Notes: generated by a model from the sequence alone, not told the origin. Positions 1 to 9,907 are shown, counted from the first letter of the stretch. The stretch is DNA of 64,000 nt from Brooklawnia propionicigenes (GCF_030297015.1 NZ_AP028056.1:1-64000); one strand, 5' to 3'. A program made the numbers and translations.

Positions 1-862
1 GCACCGCCTGGGCCGCACCATAGCCGGCCAGGAACGCATCCTGCTGGACGAGCCCGATCTGCACCATCTCCGCTTGCAGCAGCGGCAGCACAAGATGTCC
101 ACCGCCGAACACCAGCGCCCCCGAGCGGAAGAAGATGTCGAGCAACCGGATGGCTCCGTCGCCGCTGGCAGCGGCCAGCACCGGCAGTCCGGTCAGCAGT
201 ACTGCGAATCCGATCAGGCAGGCAATCGCTGTCCAGCGGGGCACCCGGATCGCGAGCGCCGCAGCGTCCTCAGCGGGGTCGGGTGTGGCCCGCAGCCATG
301 CCAGTCCGGCCAGTCCGGCGGCCGCGATGGCCACGACCTGGACGAACGCACCTGGGACGAGGAGCACGGCGATCATCGCGGCCACGGCGATTGTCGCGCG
401 CTTGGCGTCCGGCGTCAGAGACTTCGCCATGCCGAGCACCGCATGAGCGACCACCGCGACCGCGGCGGCCTTCAGTCCATGAATCCAGCTGGCGGATGCA
501 AGATCACCGAGCGCAGTGATCCCGTAGGCGAAGGCGACGAGCAGGATTGCCGAGGGCAGGGTGAACCCCGCCCAGGCCGCCAGCAGCCCACCGAATCCCG
601 CGCGATGCAGCCCGATCGCCATCCCGACCTGGCTGGATGCCGGTCCCGGAAGAAACTGGCACAGCGCCACCAGGTCGGCATACGCCCGGTCTCCGAGCCA
701 CTTGCGGCGCTCAACGAACGCTTCGCGGAAGTAGCCCAGGTGCGCGACGGGGCCGCCGAACGAGGTCAGTCCGAGCCGCAAGAAGACCAAGAAGACCTCG
801 CCGACGGAGCCGGGCGGACGATGCTCTCCGCCGGAAGACGGGGATTCAGTCATCACCACCAT
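1..862 (-). CDS. chrA: Chromate transporter ChrA, C-terminus beyond window edge
   Basis: The reverse strand is open from an ATG at 862 to base 1 and runs off the window, so about 287 N-terminal residues are present. The N-terminal half carries the CHR-family signature FGGP followed by AHLGYF, then QFLPGPASSQ near residue 60. A second CHR half begins near residue 240 with FGGGHLVLPLL. The two half-domains and many hydrophobic segments fit the long-chain CHR family (about 390-450 residues), which expels chromate at the inner membrane. A second in-frame ATG at 853 is equally possible; neither has a convincing Shine-Dalgarno sequence. The family assignment is firm, but chromate as the true substrate is inferred, since many CHR proteins are untested. 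The promoter should lie in the 100-bp gap before the symporter gene. Confidence 0.88.
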   Translation of the reverse strand, partial: MVVMTESPSSGGEHRPPGSVGEVFLVFLRLGLTSFGGPVAHLGYFREAFVERRKWLGDRAYADLVALCQFLPGPASSQVGMAIGLHRAGFGGLLAAWAGFTLPSAILLVAFAYGITALGDLASASWIHGLKAAAVAVVAHAVLGMAKSLTPDAKRATIAVAAMIAVLLVPGAFVQVVAIAAAGLAGLAWLRATPDPAEDAAALAIRVPRWTAIACLIGFAVLLTGLPVLAAASGDGAIRLLDIFFRSGALVFGGGHLVLPLLQAEMVQIGLVQQDAFLAGYGAAQAV

Positions 863-961
863 CTTGTCTCATGGCCGGGTGCCGCCGTCGCCATCGAGAC
901 AATGAACTATCAGACTGCCGACCGGGGCCGGCCAATCAGTCCTGGCCGGCAACCGGCGGGA

Positions 962-2407
962 TCATCGCTGAATCGCCGGCTCATCGTCGCGCGGTTCATC
1001 AATGTGCTGCAACGACGCCGTGCCGAGCAGCGTGGAAACCGCCGGCTCATTCTCAAGGGTCGGGTCGACGGCCAGATAGGCCTTCGTCTCACGTGCGATC
1101 AGGCCCGAGCAGATCAGCAGGCCAATCAGGTTGGGCAGCGCCATCAGACCGTTCGCAACGTCGGAGAACGTCCAGACCGTCGACAGCTCAACGGTCGCGC
1201 CCACGAACACCACTACGCTGAAGATCAGGCGGTAGGGCATCACGCCTTTGACACCGATCAGACGTTCAACGTTGCGTTCGCCGTAATAGGCCCAACCGAG
1301 CACGGTCGAGTAGGCGAAGAAGATCAGCGCGATGGCCACGATGCTGCCGCCCCACTGGCCGGGCAGACCGGTGCTGAAACCCTCGGAGGTGAGCGCCGAG
1401 CCGGTACTACCGTCCTGCCAAACACCGGTCGTGATGATCACCAGACCGGTCATCGACACCACGATGATCGTGTCGATGAAGGTCTGGGTCATCGAAACCA
1501 GGCCCTGGCGCACGGGGTGCTTGGTCTTGGCGGCCGCCGCAACGATCGCTGCGGAACCCATACCGGACTCGTTGCTGAAGATCCCCCGGGCGACACCGAA
1601 CTGGACCGCTTGCGCCATCGCCGAACCGGCGAAACCGCCAACCGCGGCGGTGCCGGTGAATGCGTCGGAGAAGACAATGCCGAGGGCCGGAAGGATGCCT
1701 TGCCAGTTGATGGCGAGCACCACCAAGCCGGCGACAACGTAGAAGATGATCATAAATGGCACCATGCCGGAGGTGATCCTGCTGATGGACTTGATGCCGC
1801 CGATCAGCACCAGCGCCGTGAACACGGCGAGCACGATCCCGACGATGAACGGCTCGACTCCGAAGGTGCTCTCCATCGCGGCAGCCACCGAGTTCGACTG
1901 GGTCATGTTGCCGATGCCGAAGGAAGCGATCACCGCGGCAATGGCGAAGAACAGCGACAAGAAACTGCCGAAGCGGTTCGGGATGGCCTTCTTCAGGTAA
2001 TACTGCGGGCCTCCCGACATCTCACCTTTGGCGTCGGTCGTGCGGAACCGGACCCCCATGAAGGCCTCGGAGTACTTGGCAGCCATTCCGAAGATCGCCG
2101 AAACCCACATCCAGAACAGTGCGCCGGGCCCGCCCAGATGGATCGCCGTCGCGACACCGGCGATATTGCCGACGCCGACAGTCGCGGCAAGCGCGGTGGC
2201 CAGAGCCTGGTAGTGCGAGACATCGCCCGGCTCACCGTCGGCATCATGACGCCGCAGCAGTGCAAGCTTCAGCGCAGGGATGAGCTTGGTGAACTGCACC
2301 CCACCCAGGCGGATCGTCAGCCAGATGCCCGTGCCGAGCAGTAGTGGGATGAGAACGAACGGTCCCCAGATGATGCTGCTGAGTCTGTTCAGTATCTCGT
2401 CCAACAC
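962..2407 (-). CDS. Alanine/glycine:cation symporter (AGCS family)
   Basis: This 481-residue membrane protein should import small neutral amino acids with Na+ or H+. Hallmarks are the N-terminal hydrophobic helix, [12 protein letters not shown] near residue 77, the [10 protein letters not shown] stretch, and a conserved centre with SGGPQYY and [11 protein letters not shown]. About ten or eleven membrane segments are visible. Length and motif order match AgcS/DagA/AlsT proteins. The start is a GTG at 2407 preceded by GGAGG at suitable spacing. It is transcribed alone, toward chrA and away from the unknown gene at 2487. Substrate (alanine, glycine or another amino acid) cannot be told from sequence. 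The C-terminal tail after the last helix is rich in acidic residues and not obviously functional. Confidence 0.93.
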   Translation of the reverse strand: MLDEILNRLSSIIWGPFVLIPLLLGTGIWLTIRLGGVQFTKLIPALKLALLRRHDADGEPGDVSHYQALATALAATVGVGNIAGVATAIHLGGPGALFWMWVSAIFGMAAKYSEAFMGVRFRTTDAKGEMSGGPQYYLKKAIPNRFGSFLSLFFAIAAVIASFGIGNMTQSNSVAAAMESTFGVEPFIVGIVLAVFTALVLIGGIKSISRITSGMVPFMIIFYVVAGLVVLAINWQGILPALGIVFSDAFTGTAAVGGFAGSAMAQAVQFGVARGIFSNESGMGSAAIVAAAAKTKHPVRQGLVSMTQTFIDTIIVVSMTGLVIITTGVWQDGSTGSALTSEGFSTGLPGQWGGSIVAIALIFFAYSTVLGWAYYGERNVERLIGVKGVMPYRLIFSVVVFVGATVELSTVWTFSDVANGLMALPNLIGLLICSGLIARETKAYLAVDPTLENEPAVSTLLGTASLQHIDEPRDDEPAIQR

Positions 2408-2486
2408 GATGGCCTCCGTCGACGGCTAGAAAACAACCAGCCAATCAAAGCACTCGGAGATCCTTGCTCGCGGTGGTGACCAAGAA

Positions 2487-3596
2487 ATGGGATGCAACAG
2501 TGCTCCGATCCTCGTCGATATCGAGACCTGGTTGAATCGAAGAGTGTCGCCCTGTCTCCTGACACTCACCATCGATTCGTTTGCCGCGATGCTGAATTGC
2601 GAGTTCTCCGATCATCCGGACTATGACGCGCTCGAGTTGCAGTGGTTCGACGATGAGCGGCACGGTCGCGGCATGCTCGCCTTTCTCTCCCGACGCTCGG
2701 ACGGGCGAGTTGACTACTATCTTCAGCCAGGTCTTCGCCTGGACCGCGACGCCTACGCCATCGGCGGGGGCGTCGGGGCCTGGGTCGAAACGGAGTTCGA
2801 GACGGCACGGCTGATTGTCGCCGATGACGGCGTGTTCGCTGAAGCTCATTTCGTCGACGTCGACGGGCGGGCAATCGAGGTGCGCATCGATGATCGCGAC
2901 GGTCAACAACGTGAACGCGCCGGGCTCCTGGCACCCATCTCAGCCGGGATCCAGCACCCGAATTCGCTCATGCTCGTGTGGTTGCCCAGCTTTGATCTGC
3001 TGCGCGCCACGAGCAACAAGCCAGTGATCCGCATCGGCGGCGCAGACGCCCGGGTCGGCAGGCTGCCGGGGGAGCGTCTGCACCGCCGGATTCTCGTCAA
3101 GTACGCCGCGCCGATTGTCGTCGCCACAGTTGCCGAAGCCTACGATGGCTCGATTGCCGGCCTGGAAACCAGTCACCAGCTGGTGTCCGGCGCGGCAGGA
3201 TCGGTCGGTGCTGTGGTCGCCGCAGCGGACGGCCATATCGCCCGCCTCTGCTTCGTCCCGGAGATACCCGATCCGGAAGCGATGTCCGTGGATTCCAGCG
3301 CAACCGGCCGATGGCAGATCGCGATCGATGGTACCGGGATCACCGGCGGCAGCTGGGCCATCCATCGCACACACGACCGTCTCGAGCTGGGAGTCGACGT
3401 GACCGAGCGGTGGCGTCCGGGGCCTCTACCGCTGCTGATGCGTCTGGTGACCACGATGGTGCCTGTCTTTCGCCGGTGGCCGACCTCCTACCGGTGGCGC
3501 GCCACTGCCCAGCTCGGCGCCGACCCCACTCTCACCTCCCGATGGGAACGAACCGGATCCGGCGGGCGGTATCTGAACCAGGACACCTCCCGATAG
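2487..3596 (+). CDS. Conserved-looking protein of unknown function
   Basis: I do not recognise this 369-residue protein. It has no signal peptide and no clear membrane helix. The sequence alternates short beta-like segments and polar turns, which suggests a two-lobed beta-rich fold, perhaps a lipid- or ligand-binding barrel. Codon use is ordinary for the window and the frame is intact, so it is probably real. The start is uncertain: the ATG at 2487 lacks a clear ribosome-binding site, and a GTG near 2544 is an alternative that would remove about 19 residues. It converges on the WS/DGAT gene with only 15 bp between stops. That may hint at a link with neutral lipid metabolism, but convergent position alone is weak evidence. 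Confidence 0.6.
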   Translation: MGCNSAPILVDIETWLNRRVSPCLLTLTIDSFAAMLNCEFSDHPDYDALELQWFDDERHGRGMLAFLSRRSDGRVDYYLQPGLRLDRDAYAIGGGVGAWVETEFETARLIVADDGVFAEAHFVDVDGRAIEVRIDDRDGQQRERAGLLAPISAGIQHPNSLMLVWLPSFDLLRATSNKPVIRIGGADARVGRLPGERLHRRILVKYAAPIVVATVAEAYDGSIAGLETSHQLVSGAAGSVGAVVAAADGHIARLCFVPEIPDPEAMSVDSSATGRWQIAIDGTGITGGSWAIHRTHDRLELGVDVTERWRPGPLPLLMRLVTTMVPVFRRWPTSYRWRATAQLGADPTLTSRWERTGSGGRYLNQDTSR

Positions 3597-3611
3597 GACT
3601 GGCGCACCAGC

Positions 3612-4877
3612 CTATTGGCGAGCCGTGATGTGGGCGAGCTCCTCGCCCAGTGCGCGGCCCGCCACGCGCGCATCGAGCACCCCGGCGTCCAGATGCACGG
3701 TGACGCTGAATCGTCCGGCATATGACATCGCCGAAATGCCGAAACGGACGTTGCCCTGCAGCGGGGTGATGGGCCACGCGTGTTCCAGCGGCGCACCGGC
3801 AACCGTGAGGCGCTCCTCGGGCCCGCGGACGTTGGTGACGAACACGGCGATGAACCGCTGGCGTCGCGCGAGCCAAGCGAACAGGCGCGAACCCCAGCGG
3901 GTTCGGGTGAGTTCGTAGGTTCCTTGGGCGCGGGCCTCAGCCTTCGCGGACCGCGTGGCTGCCGCGATCCGCGCGAGCCGTTCGCCGGTTGGTGTCTGCC
4001 CGGCGGGCAGGGGAACGACCATCACGCCGACCGCGTTGCCCGACGAGCCGCGATGGGGGAGTGCCACCGGGACGCTGGCTGGCAACACGGCTGGCACGGG
4101 ATGTCCGGCGGCCTGCAGGGCTGCCTCGGCGGCCGCCACCGACGCGGCGAGCAGCGCATCGTTGATGGTGGCCCCGGCAGTCCTGGCAGCTGCGGCGAGC
4201 GCGCCGAGATCGACGTCAACGAAAGCCACGCCACGCCGCGCTCCGATGGTTCCGAGCAGCACGGTGGATGGGACGGCGGCCCGGAACATGGCCAGCACCC
4301 GCATGGCGCCGGTCACGAAAGCACGGCACCACCCCCGGGCCGGCGGCGTCGCCGAGGCACGAAGTGACTCCGGGTCTTCGGGCGCCGGCCCGCTGTCGAA
4401 CAGCCGCTGCACCACCCGGACACCGGCGACCCCATCGGCAACCGCATGATGTATCCGCAGGATCATTCCCGGCGCGGCGGGTGATGCGCCTGGCACGATC
4501 AGCAGCTCCCACATCGGCCGGTCCAGGGGCAGCGGCACGGTCATCAGAGCGGCGCCCAGGTCGGCGAGTCCATCGCGCCCGTCGACCGGATCGACCAGCC
4601 GGATGTGCCAGGCCAGGTCCGGGTCACAGGTCTCCCACTGCGAAGATCTGCGGACGCGCTGGCTCAACCGAGCCAACTCCTTCAATTCAGGGTCCGCCAG
4701 GCGGGCAGCCAGGGTCGCTCGAAGCAGCTCGATGTCAATGGTGCCGTCGGCAGCAACGAAACCGCCGACACCGAGGATTCCGGCGATCAGGAAGACGTTG
4801 ACCTGGTCAGGGGCGTCGATCACAACATTGGACGCGTCAGCGGCACTCAACCGCTCCTCGTCGCGAGGTTGCCGCAT
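3612..4877 (-). CDS. Wax ester synthase/diacylglycerol acyltransferase (WS/DGAT)
   Basis: The 421-residue product belongs to the bifunctional WS/DGAT family, which moves an acyl group from acyl-CoA to a fatty alcohol or diacylglycerol to make storage lipid at the membrane face. The catalytic HHxxxDG motif is present as HHAVADG at residues 143-149. The upstream block PLDRPMWE matches the conserved PLDRPLWE region, and C-terminal NVRGP matches the family ND/NVPGP region. Length is slightly short of the usual 450-480. The ATG at 4877 is preceded by GAGGAG. It is monocistronic and convergent with the unknown gene at 2487. Family assignment is strong. Whether the cell accumulates triacylglycerol or wax esters, or uses this enzyme on another acyl acceptor, is not shown. 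Confidence 0.9.
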   Translation of the reverse strand: MRQPRDEERLSAADASNVVIDAPDQVNVFLIAGILGVGGFVAADGTIDIELLRATLAARLADPELKELARLSQRVRRSSQWETCDPDLAWHIRLVDPVDGRDGLADLGAALMTVPLPLDRPMWELLIVPGASPAAPGMILRIHHAVADGVAGVRVVQRLFDSGPAPEDPESLRASATPPARGWCRAFVTGAMRVLAMFRAAVPSTVLLGTIGARRGVAFVDVDLGALAAAARTAGATINDALLAASVAAAEAALQAAGHPVPAVLPASVPVALPHRGSSGNAVGVMVVPLPAGQTPTGERLARIAAATRSAKAEARAQGTYELTRTRWGSRLFAWLARRQRFIAVFVTNVRGPEERLTVAGAPLEHAWPITPLQGNVRFGISAMSYAGRFSVTVHLDAGVLDARVAGRALGEELAHITARQ

Positions 4878-4961
4878 GCGAACTCCTCGGCCCGGAATCC
4901 CTTATCAAGCAACCCCATCGTACGGTTCGCCGCAGCAGAATCGCCGACCCGTATCAGGTCG

Positions 4962-5690
4962 TCAATCGAGCCGCTGACGTGACACGAAGCGGAACCGGTC
5001 GCCTCGGAATCGTCCGACGGACCATTCGACGGTGTGCCCGTCCGGATCCCAGCCGGTCCGGTTGATCAGCAGCAATGGCAGCCCCGTCTCGACACCCAGC
5101 AGATCGGCGGTCACCGGATCGGCCAGCACGGTTTCTATCGTGTCCTCGGCGGTGGCGATGGTGATGTCGTAGGCCTCGTGCAGCGTGCGGTACAAGGACG
5201 AATGCGCGGCGAGTTGACCGGCCAGGTCCGGCAAGGGCCCGGGCAGCAAGGCGACCTCATGGGCGATCGGTTCGTCCACCGCGGTGCGCAACCGTTCCAC
5301 CCGATGGACCAGAGTGCCGGGGGAGACCTGGAGTCGCTCGGCCGCCTCGGCGCTGGCCGGCACTTCGGAGATGTCCAGCACGATGCTGCCCGGATGCCAT
5401 CCTTCGGACTGGAGATCCTGCGAGAACGACGTCAGTGGACGCACCACCATCAGCTTCGGCTGAGCCACGAACGTGCCGCTGCCCTGGGTGCGAGCCAGCC
5501 GCCCGTCCACCACGAGTTCGGCGATCGCCTGGCGCACGGTGGTTCGCGACGTCGCGAACCGCGCAGCGAGTTCGCGCTCGGTGGGTACCGGCGTGCCGGG
5601 AGCCAGACCCGCGATGAGCGCGAGGATTTCCTTCTTGACCAGGTAGTACTTCGGTACTCGCACGGCCGTGGGCTCAGGGTTCTCGGGCAT
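4962..5690 (-). CDS. nagR: GntR-family GlcNAc regulator (NagR/DasR-like)
   Basis: This 242-residue regulator has an N-terminal winged helix (about residues 12-78, with [19 protein letters not shown] typical of GntR) and a C-terminal UTRA effector domain (about 95-235). The UTRA class senses sugar phosphates; NagR and DasR bind glucosamine-6-phosphate or GlcNAc-6-phosphate. It is divergent from nagE-nagB-nagA and the shared 120-bp gap holds three 16-bp sites matching the DasR consensus, which makes the assignment solid. The ATG at 5690 is only 6 nt from a TAGACT -10 box (5697-5702), so the mRNA is probably leaderless. The nearest operator (5707-5722) lies directly upstream of that box, which predicts autorepression. 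Whether it also controls distant genes, as DasR does in Streptomyces, cannot be seen here. Confidence 0.9.
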   Translation of the reverse strand: MPENPEPTAVRVPKYYLVKKEILALIAGLAPGTPVPTERELAARFATSRTTVRQAIAELVVDGRLARTQGSGTFVAQPKLMVVRPLTSFSQDLQSEGWHPGSIVLDISEVPASAEAAERLQVSPGTLVHRVERLRTAVDEPIAHEVALLPGPLPDLAGQLAAHSSLYRTLHEAYDITIATAEDTIETVLADPVTADLLGVETGLPLLLINRTGWDPDGHTVEWSVGRFRGDRFRFVSRQRLD

Positions 5691-5706
5691 GACGACAGTC
5701 TACAAG

Positions 5707-5722
5707 ATTGGACTAGACAACC
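5707..5722. promoter_or_regulatory. dre-like operator 1 (nagR side)
   Basis: ATTGGACTAGACAACC matches the DasR/NagR consensus ACTGGTCTAGACCACT at 12 of 16 positions, including the central CTAGAC. It sits just upstream of the nagR -10 box and would let the regulator repress its own gene. Binding is inferred. Confidence 0.7.
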
Positions 5723-5723
5723 C

Positions 5724-5752
5724 TTGACATTGGTATTGGTCTATGCCATTCT
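5724..5752 (+). promoter_or_regulatory. nagE promoter
   Basis: A perfect -35 TTGACA lies at 5724-5729. A weak -10 candidate, CATTCT, lies at 5747-5752 after a 17-bp spacer. The spacer contains operator 2, so bound regulator would block RNA polymerase. The leader to the nagE ATG is about 50 nt and contains operator 3 and a GAGGAGA ribosome-binding site at 5801-5807. Confidence 0.6.
5735..5750. promoter_or_regulatory. dre-like operator 2 (nagE promoter spacer)
   Basis: ATTGGTCTATGCCATT matches the consensus dre, with the left half TGGTCTA intact and the right half reading TGCCA. It overlaps the spacer and -10 region of the nagE promoter, the classic position for repression. Confidence 0.75.
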
Positions 5753-5758
5753 CTCCTT

Positions 5759-5774
5759 ATTGGTCTACACCATT
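5759..5774. promoter_or_regulatory. dre-like operator 3 (nagE leader)
   Basis: ATTGGTCTACACCATT is the best of the three sites and nearly palindromic (TGGTCTA then ACCA). It starts 24 bp after operator 2 begins. It lies downstream of the likely transcription start and could act as a roadblock or strengthen repression together with operator 2. Confidence 0.8.
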
Positions 5775-5810
5775 TACGGCCAACGTTGTCCTACCGTCAC
5801 GAGGAGACAG

Positions 5811-7895
5811 ATGAGTACCACCACCTCGGGGTCAGCCGCCAAACAGAAGTCCGGCCTGCGCATCCCCGGTTTCGCTCAACTGCAGCGGCTCGGCAAGAGC
5901 CTCATGCTGCCCATCGCTCTGCTGCCCGCGGCCGGCATCCTGCTGCGCCTGGGGCAGCCCGATCTGCTGGGTCAGATCACCACGCCGGTGATCGGACCGT
6001 TCTTCGAGGCCATGAGCGCCGCCGGGAGCGCGATCTTCAGCAGCCTTCCGCTGCTGTTCGCGATCGGTGTTGCGATCGGCTTCGCCAAGCGGGCGGACGG
6101 ATCAACCGCCTTGTCGGCGGCCGCCGGCTATCTGGTCATTGATGCCGTCTTCAAGACCATGTCACCGGTCGTGCTGCGCGACGTGGTCAATCAGGCCGGT
6201 GATCAGGCCGTCATCAACTACAGCGTCTTCGCCGGCATCGCGGTCGGCCTGGTCACAGCCTGGCTGTTCGACCGCTACCACAACATTCAGCTGCCCCCAT
6301 ATCTGGGCTTCTTCGGCGGCCGGCGCTTCGTGCCGATCGTCACCTCGCTGGCCTGCCTGATCATGGGCTTCGCGCTCAGCTACTTCTACCCGATCTTCAA
6401 CACCGGCCTGACCGGGGTGGGTGCGTTCATCGGTGGCACCGGGGTCATCGGTGCTTTCGTCTACGGCTTCATCAACCGCCTGTTGATTCCGATCGGTCTG
6501 CACCACATCGTCAACACCTACATCTGGTTCATCTACGGCGACTACACCACCGCGGCCGGCAACGTCGTCACCGGAGAACTCACCCGCTTCGCCGCCGGCG
6601 ATCCGGCCGCAGGGCTGCTGACCTCCGGCTTCTACCCGATCCTGATGTTCGGGCTACCCGCCGCCGCACTGGCCATGATCCATGTTGCCAAGCCGAAGCA
6701 GAAGAAGGTCGCCGTCGGCATCTTGTCCGCCGCCGGTCTGACCGCCTTCATCACCGGTGTCACCGAGCCGCTCGAGTTCGCCTTCATGTTCGTGGCGTTC
6801 CCGCTGTACCTGATTCACGCGGTACTGACCGGCCTGTCGCTGGCCATCGCCTACGCGCTCGACATCCATCTCGGCTTCTCGTTCTCGGCCGGCCTGATCG
6901 ACCTCCTGCTGTACGGCAGCGCACCAGCCGCCAAGGACATCCCCCTGCTGTTGGTGATGGGCGTTGCATTCTTCGCGATCTACTACTTCCTCTTCCGGTT
7001 CGCCATCGTCAAGTGGAATATGCGTACCCCGGGCCGCCAGGACGACGATGACTTCGAGGCCGAGCAGGCCGCCAACCAAACCGATGCCAGCGGCTCCTCC
7101 GGCGGCGCCACCAGCCCCGCCTCCGCGAAGGCCGAGCAACTGATCGCCGCCTTCGGAGGCCGTGCGAATCTGGTCAATGTCGACGCCTGCATCACCCGAT
7201 TGCGCATGGAGGTCGCCGACAAGAGCAAGGTCGACCAGGCTCGGCTGAAGGCCCTCGGTGCCGCCGGCGTGGTCGAGGTAGGCAACAACGTCCAGGCGAT
7301 CTTCGGCACCCAGGCGGACGCCCTGAAGTCCGACATCCAGGACGCTCTGGCCGCCAATCCCACAGATCCGATCGAGACGATCGCCGCGATCGAAGAGATA
7401 GCGCCGGCGACGGTCGTGGCAGCCGAGGCGAGCGCACCGGCGATCACCGTCATGGCGCCGATCGCCGGCCGGCCGGTCGCACTCAAGGACGTGCCGGACG
7501 CCACCTTCGCCGAGGGCATCGTCGGATATGGGCTTGCCATTGATCCGCCTCGCGATCTGGTGGACGCAGTCGCCCCGGTGGCCGGCAAGGTGATGCAGCT
7601 GTGGCCGCACGCGTTCGTCATCCTCACCGACGACCAGGTCGCCGTGCTCGTGCATCTCGGCCTGGACACCGTGCAACTGAAGGGCGAGGGCTTCACCACC
7701 CATGTCAGCCAGGGTGACCGGGTTGAGGCCGGTCAGCTGATCACCACCTACGACGTGCCGGCCGTGGCGGCCTCGGGCCGCAACCCGATCGTCCCCGTCG
7801 TCGTCATGGAGCGCAAGGCAGACGCCGTCGCCTTCACCGATGCCGTCATCGGCGACCAGGTCGCCGCTCTCGACGCACTGTTCACCGTCCGCTGA
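5811..7895 (+). CDS. nagE: PTS N-acetylglucosamine transporter EIICBA
   Basis: The 694-residue protein imports and phosphorylates N-acetylglucosamine using phosphate passed from HPr. The order is EIIC (about residues 20-400, about ten membrane segments, glucose superfamily), EIIB (about 445-525) and a Crr-type EIIA (about 545-694). The phospho-accepting EIIB cysteine is Cys460 in ACITRLR, and the EIIA histidine is His615 in [11 protein letters not shown] variable linker of Asp, Glu, Ser and Gly joins EIIC to EIIB. The frame stays open far upstream to 5034, but the ATG at 5811 follows GAGGAGA and the operator region, so it is the real start. The neighbours nagR, nagB and nagA support GlcNAc rather than glucose. 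Regulation should be release of NagR from the three dre sites when the amino sugar is present. Confidence 0.94.
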   Translation: MSTTTSGSAAKQKSGLRIPGFAQLQRLGKSLMLPIALLPAAGILLRLGQPDLLGQITTPVIGPFFEAMSAAGSAIFSSLPLLFAIGVAIGFAKRADGSTALSAAAGYLVIDAVFKTMSPVVLRDVVNQAGDQAVINYSVFAGIAVGLVTAWLFDRYHNIQLPPYLGFFGGRRFVPIVTSLACLIMGFALSYFYPIFNTGLTGVGAFIGGTGVIGAFVYGFINRLLIPIGLHHIVNTYIWFIYGDYTTAAGNVVTGELTRFAAGDPAAGLLTSGFYPILMFGLPAAALAMIHVAKPKQKKVAVGILSAAGLTAFITGVTEPLEFAFMFVAFPLYLIHAVLTGLSLAIAYALDIHLGFSFSAGLIDLLLYGSAPAAKDIPLLLVMGVAFFAIYYFLFRFAIVKWNMRTPGRQDDDDFEAEQAANQTDASGSSGGATSPASAKAEQLIAAFGGRANLVNVDACITRLRMEVADKSKVDQARLKALGAAGVVEVGNNVQAIFGTQADALKSDIQDALAANPTDPIETIAAIEEIAPATVVAAEASAPAITVMAPIAGRPVALKDVPDATFAEGIVGYGLAIDPPRDLVDAVAPVAGKVMQLWPHAFVILTDDQVAVLVHLGLDTVQLKGEGFTTHVSQGDRVEAGQLITTYDVPAVAASGRNPIVPVVVMERKADAVAFTDAVIGDQVAALDALFTVR

Positions 7896-7931
7896 CATCC
7901 GCTGAAACCGTCTTCACCAGGAGAAGAAACC

Positions 7932-8717
7932 ATGGAAATCGTCATCTGCCCCGATGCCACCGAAGCCGGCCGGCTCGGCGCGAACGCCATCGTCGCCTTG
8001 TTGCAGCGCAAACCAGATGCGGTGCTTGGGCTGGCCACCGGGTCCTCACCGATGGCCATCTACGACGAGTTGGTCCGCCGCCGGCAGTCCGGTGAGGTGT
8101 CGTTCGCCCAGGCCCGCGCCTTCACCCTCGACGAATACGTCGGGCTTGCATCGGACCACCGCGAGACCTACCACAACGTCATCCGCAGGGATTTCGTCGA
8201 CAGGGTCGACTTCGCGCCGGCCGCAGTCCACGGCCCTGATGGCCTGGCCGCAGACCTTCCGGCGGTGTGCCACGAGTACGAGGAGGCGATCGTCACTGCC
8301 GGTGGCGTCGATCTGCAGATCCTGGGCATCGGCACCGACGGCCACATCGGCTTCAACGAGCCGAGCTCATCACTGGCCTCCCGCACCAGGATCAAGACCC
8401 TCGCCACGCAGACCCGCATCGACAACGCCCGCTTCTTCGGCGGCGATGTCGACCAGGTGCCCACGCACTGCATCACCCAAGGTTTGGGCACCATTATGGA
8501 CGCCCGGCATGTGGTGCTGGTAGCGAGCGGACACGGCAAGGCCGAAGCCGTTCACCAGCTTGCCGAGGGCCCGGTCAGCGCGATGTGGCCCGCGACGATC
8601 CTGCAGCATCACCCGCATGTCACGGTGTTGTTGGACGAGGCCGCCGCCGGGCGCGTGCAGCTGTATAGCTACTACCGCGAGACCTACGCGGCCAAGCCGC
8701 AATGGCAGGGTCTGTGA
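7932..8717 (+). CDS. nagB: Glucosamine-6-phosphate deaminase NagB
   Basis: NagB converts glucosamine-6-phosphate to fructose-6-phosphate and ammonia in the cytosol, the last step of GlcNAc breakdown. The 261-residue length is normal for the family. Visible signatures are GLATGSSP near residue 36 (phosphate binding), LDEYVGL near residue 60 with the catalytic Asp, and GIGTDGHIGFNEP near residue 137. The ATG at 7932 follows AGGAGAAG. It lies 36 bp after nagE and 26 bp before nagA, so the three are almost certainly one transcript. The C-terminal active-site lid region is intact. No allosteric GlcNAc-6-phosphate site can be judged from sequence. Confidence 0.95.
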   Translation: MEIVICPDATEAGRLGANAIVALLQRKPDAVLGLATGSSPMAIYDELVRRRQSGEVSFAQARAFTLDEYVGLASDHRETYHNVIRRDFVDRVDFAPAAVHGPDGLAADLPAVCHEYEEAIVTAGGVDLQILGIGTDGHIGFNEPSSSLASRTRIKTLATQTRIDNARFFGGDVDQVPTHCITQGLGTIMDARHVVLVASGHGKAEAVHQLAEGPVSAMWPATILQHHPHVTVLLDEAAAGRVQLYSYYRETYAAKPQWQGL

Positions 8718-8743
8718 GCGCGCGAGCCGGAAGGAGCCGAACA

Positions 8744-9907
8744 ATGCTGATCACCGCCGAGCGCATCCTGACCGGGACCGACGTGCTGTGCCCCGGCTGG
8801 CTGGAAATCACCGATGGGACGATCAGCGCGCTGGGGCAGGGGACACCTCCGCGTCCGATCGACCCGACGGCCGGTGATCTGGAACTGGGCCCGCAGATCG
8901 TCGTCCCGGGCTTTGTCGACATGCATACGCACGGTGGCGGCTCCGGGGCCTTCCCGGACGCCACCGAGCAGAGCTCCCGGACGGCAGTGGCGCTCCACCG
9001 CCGCCACGGCACCACCACCCTGATCGCGTCGCTGGTGTCGGCCCATCCCGAAGAGTTGCTGCGCGAGGTGAGCGTGCTCGGCGAGCAGGTCCAAGAGGGC
9101 CTGATCGCCGGCATCCACCTCGAAGGCCCCTGGTTATCGTCGAGACGCTGCGGAGCACACGAGCCGTCAGCGTTGCGCCGGCCGGATCCGGCCGAGATCA
9201 GCCGGGTCTTCGCGGCCGCCAAGGGTGGGATACGGATGGTCACCATCGCTCCCGAACTGGACGGTGCACTGCCGGCGATCCACCAGATCGTCGAACTGGG
9301 GGCGGTCGCAGCCGTCGGTCACACCGATGCCACCTACGACCAAGCCAGGGCGGCCATCGCCGCCGGGGCGACGGTGGCCACGCACCTGTTCAATGCGATG
9401 CGTCCCGTCCATCAACGCGAACCCGGCCCCGTGGTGGCGTTGGGTGAAGATCCTCGGGTTACCGTCGAGATGATCACCGACGGAGTCCACCTGCACCCGG
9501 CGCTGTACCGTGCGGTGAGCTGCGAGGTCGGCCCTGACCGGGTCGCGCTCGTCACCGACGCGATGGCGGCCGCGGGTATGGCCGACGGATCGTACAATCT
9601 CGGCGAACTCGCGGTTGAGGTTCGCGAGGGCGTCGCCCGGCTTGCCGGCACCGACACGATCGCGGGCAGCACGGCCACCATGGACCGGCTCTTCCGTAAT
9701 GCGGTGGTCAACAGCGGCCTGCCCCGAGACGAGGCACTGGCCCTGGCCGTGCGCCAGACCAGCATCAACCCCGCCCGCGCGGTCGGGTTGCCGGAAGCCG
9801 GACTGGTCGTCGGACGTCCCGCAGATCTGGTCGTCCTGGACGCCGATCTGCGGGTTCAGCGGGTCCTGCACCGAGGCTCGTGGGTGGACGGCGTCATGAA
9901 GGATTGA
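8744..9907 (+). CDS. nagA: N-acetylglucosamine-6-phosphate deacetylase NagA
   Basis: NagA removes acetate from GlcNAc-6-phosphate, made by NagE, to give the NagB substrate. The 387-residue protein is an amidohydrolase with the metal-binding HTHGGG near residue 65, the IHLEGPWL motif with its conserved Glu near residue 125, and paired histidines in VGHTDATY and ATHLFNAM. TDAM near residue 275 gives the catalytic Asp. An upstream in-frame ATG at 8702 overlaps nagB, but AAGGAG at 8731-8736 points to 8744. It is the third gene of the nag operon. Its 3' end overlaps the convergent VOC gene by 14 bp. The order transporter, deaminase, deacetylase gives the complete route from external GlcNAc to fructose-6-phosphate. 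Confidence 0.94.
   Translation: MLITAERILTGTDVLCPGWLEITDGTISALGQGTPPRPIDPTAGDLELGPQIVVPGFVDMHTHGGGSGAFPDATEQSSRTAVALHRRHGTTTLIASLVSAHPEELLREVSVLGEQVQEGLIAGIHLEGPWLSSRRCGAHEPSALRRPDPAEISRVFAAAKGGIRMVTIAPELDGALPAIHQIVELGAVAAVGHTDATYDQARAAIAAGATVATHLFNAMRPVHQREPGPVVALGEDPRVTVEMITDGVHLHPALYRAVSCEVGPDRVALVTDAMAAAGMADGSYNLGELAVEVREGVARLAGTDTIAGSTATMDRLFRNAVVNSGLPRDEALALAVRQTSINPARAVGLPEAGLVVGRPADLVVLDADLRVQRVLHRGSWVDGVMKD

Noticed and set aside
74-2344. Very long + strand open frame opposite chrA and the AGCS gene
   Set aside because: It is rich in Arg, Gly, His and Asp as expected for the complement of high-GC membrane genes. The reverse strand encodes two clear transporter families.
5034-5810. 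N-terminal extension of nagE
   Set aside because: The frame is open, but the region is antisense to nagR and contains the operators; a ribosome-binding site and normal N-terminus point to 5811.
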